A stretch of 7,567 bases of DNA from Gracilibacteraceae bacterium (GTDB lineage: Bacteria > Bacillota > Desulfitobacteriia > Desulfitobacteriales > Syntrophobotulaceae), in NCBI GenBank assembly GCA_031263945.1, contig JAISEW010000007.1:1-7567 (forward strand), in the 5' to 3' direction. The translations under genes were made by a program, and so were the position numbers. The notes under the pieces were generated by a model that was given only the letters and a program-made list of their open reading frames with translations, was not told the DNA's origin and searched no databases. Positions 6,821 to 7,567 of this stretch are shown piece by piece. The stretch's first letter is position 1; each line of letters begins with the position of its first letter.

Positions 6821-6832
6821 TGACGGTACCGT
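6821..6832 (+). repeat. Palindromic operator-like repeat, copy 3 of 3, at the transcription start
   Basis: TGACGGTACCGT with palindrome core 6823-6832, followed by TAA. It starts 24 bases after copy 2 and covers the predicted transcription start near 6822. With copy 2 it would bracket the -10 box. Confidence 0.82.
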
Positions 6833-6844
6833 TAAATTATTCGC

Positions 6845-6851
6845 GGAGGGG
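6845..6851 (+). promoter_or_regulatory. Strong ribosome binding site of the ferredoxin gene
   Basis: GGAGGGG lies 5 bases before the ATG at 6857, which supports this ATG and predicts efficient translation. Confidence 0.75.
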
Positions 6852-6856
6852 TTAAA

Positions 6857-7111
6857 ATGCCAAGAGGATCAGACCGTTTGCTCCAGATCAAAACCGCCTA
6901 TGTATGGGCAAATCCCCGAAACTGCAATGCCTGCTGGAGATGTATCGCCGCCTGCCCGGAGGGGGTGATAGGGAAAGCCGGTTTTTTATGGCACAAGCAT
7001 ATCGTCATGGAAAACGCACAGGCCTGCACCGGCTGCAAGAAATGCGTCCGGATCTGCCCCCGGGCGGTATTCAGCGAAAATTTACCGGATCTCCTGAGAA
7101 ACGCCTTATAA
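6857..7111 (+). CDS. Small dicluster 4Fe-4S ferredoxin-like protein
   Basis: Predicted cytoplasmic iron-sulfur protein of 84 residues, able to hold two 4Fe-4S clusters and so probably to carry electrons; partner and function are unknown. Two complete CxxCxxCxxxCP motifs are visible: Cys23, 26, 29, 33 and Cys57, 60, 63, 67. The linker between them (34-56) contains GKAGFLWHKHIV with two histidines, and there are N- and C-terminal extensions of about 20 and 16 residues, so it is not the minimal 55-residue clostridial ferredoxin. There is no signal peptide or membrane segment. The ATG has a strong ribosome binding site and sits behind a repressible-looking promoter. Thirty-seven bases downstream begins a marR gene on the same strand, so the two are probably co-transcribed. 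The physical split from the housekeeping block upstream suggests a conditionally expressed redox or stress function; this is inference. Confidence 0.9.
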   Translation: MPRGSDRLLQIKTAYVWANPRNCNACWRCIAACPEGVIGKAGFLWHKHIVMENAQACTGCKKCVRICPRAVFSENLPDLLRNAL

Positions 7112-7135
7112 CTTTTTATCAAATCAATGAAAAAC

Positions 7136-7141
7136 GGAGGG
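7136..7141 (+). promoter_or_regulatory. Ribosome binding site of the marR gene
   Basis: GGAGGG ends 7 bases before the ATG at 7149 and supports that start. No promoter or terminator is apparent in the 37 bases between the ferredoxin stop and this gene, in line with co-transcription. Confidence 0.7.
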
Positions 7142-7148
7142 ACAAATC

Positions 7149-7567
7149 ATGAATGACGAACTATATGAAAAACTGGCGAGTCTCCGCTGGCTGCTGCACA
7201 AACGGCGTCTGCGCGGCTGGGCCCACCGGGGACCGCTGGCGGACCACACCCAGGGACAAGGGCGCATACTGGCTTTTTTGAAACTGCGCGACAATATCAG
7301 CACGAAAGAATTGTCCTATCTGCTCGGCATCGCCGTCTCGTCGCTGAACGAGCTGCTGGCCAAACTCGAAAAGAGCGGCCATGTCACGCGCGAGCCTTCC
7401 GAGGAGGACAAGCGCGTTATGCTCGTCCGGCTGACGGAGAAGGGGCGGAGCGAGGAGCAGCCGGAAATTTCGGACCGGAGCGATATTTTTGCCTGCCTGT
7501 CGGAGGCGGAGCAGGGAACTTTGGAGGATTACCTCGACAGGATCATCGCCGCTTTGGAAAAGGATTT
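7149..7567 (+). CDS. MarR-family transcriptional regulator (C-terminus outside window)
   Basis: DNA-binding regulator of the MarR winged-helix family; 139 residues are visible and the frame is still open at the right edge. Residues 36-48 lead into the winged helix: STKELSYLLGIAVSSLNELLAKLEKSGHV (51-79) contains the helix-turn-helix, and REPSEEDKRVMLVRLTEKG (81-99) is the beta wing with the family's D-x-R (Asp87, Arg89). A basic N-terminal helix with HKRRLRGWAHRGP (17-29) precedes it, and the helical tail (112-139) should complete the dimer interface. The only cysteine seen is Cys116, so it lacks the N-terminal peroxide-sensing cysteine of OhrR-type members. MarR proteins commonly repress their own operon. 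The three palindromes upstream of the ferredoxin gene are therefore its natural candidate sites, though a TetR-type protein encoded elsewhere is possible. The ligand is unknown. The gene may be followed by further members of the operon beyond the window. Confidence 0.9.
   Translation, partial: MNDELYEKLASLRWLLHKRRLRGWAHRGPLADHTQGQGRILAFLKLRDNISTKELSYLLGIAVSSLNELLAKLEKSGHVTREPSEEDKRVMLVRLTEKGRSEEQPEISDRSDIFACLSEAEQGTLEDYLDRIIAALEKD

Noticed and set aside
6754..6832. Repeats as a CRISPR array or as terminator hairpins
   Set aside because: The 12-base units and the unequal, short gaps do not fit CRISPR repeats. A 10-base palindrome with no loop is a poor hairpin, and copy 1 is followed by A residues, not T residues, on the plus strand. 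Placement inside a promoter fits an operator.
6904..7152. An 82-codon plus-strand frame inside the ferredoxin gene
   Set aside because: It overlaps the ferredoxin gene in another frame, has no proper ribosome binding site, and lacks the cysteine motifs that make the ferredoxin frame convincing.

Overview
This window carries seven protein genes in two opposed blocks. It looks like chromosomal DNA from a GC-rich member of the Bacillota, probably an anaerobe. The reasons are a Rex redox repressor, a TrmK methyltransferase followed by a Nif3/YqfO protein with the internal inserted domain, strong GGAGG-type ribosome binding sites and a clostridial-style two-cluster ferredoxin. The exact lineage (Negativicutes or a GC-rich clostridial group) cannot be settled from this sequence alone.

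Minus strand, read right to left from about 6700 to 1: a near-consensus promoter at 6680-6708 drives folC (folylpolyglutamate/dihydrofolate synthase), rex (NADH/NAD+-responsive repressor), trmK (tRNA adenine-22 N1-methyltransferase) and a nif3-like gene (dinuclear metal protein). All four overlap end to start (4, 19 and 22 bases), so they are almost certainly one transcript. Fifteen bases past the nif3 stop, a second strong promoter (2714-2742) drives a large hybrid sensor histidine kinase with extracellular sensor, GAF, HisKA, HATPase and two receiver domains; its C-terminus lies beyond position 1.

Plus strand, from about 6750 to the right edge: an AT-rich control region holds three identical 12-base copies of TGACGGTACCGT. 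Two of them overlap a textbook promoter (TTGACA, 17 bases, TATAGT). That promoter drives an 84-residue dicluster 4Fe-4S ferredoxin-like protein and then a MarR-family regulator cut by the right edge. The layout suggests an autoregulated redox or stress operon in which the MarR protein may bind the palindromes. This is the most distinctive part of the window. The third palindrome sits between this promoter and the divergent folC promoter, so the two units might be linked in regulation.

No RNA genes, insertion sequences, CRISPR arrays or convincing terminators were seen. The longest stretch without a gene is the 215-base divergent control region between folC and the ferredoxin gene.
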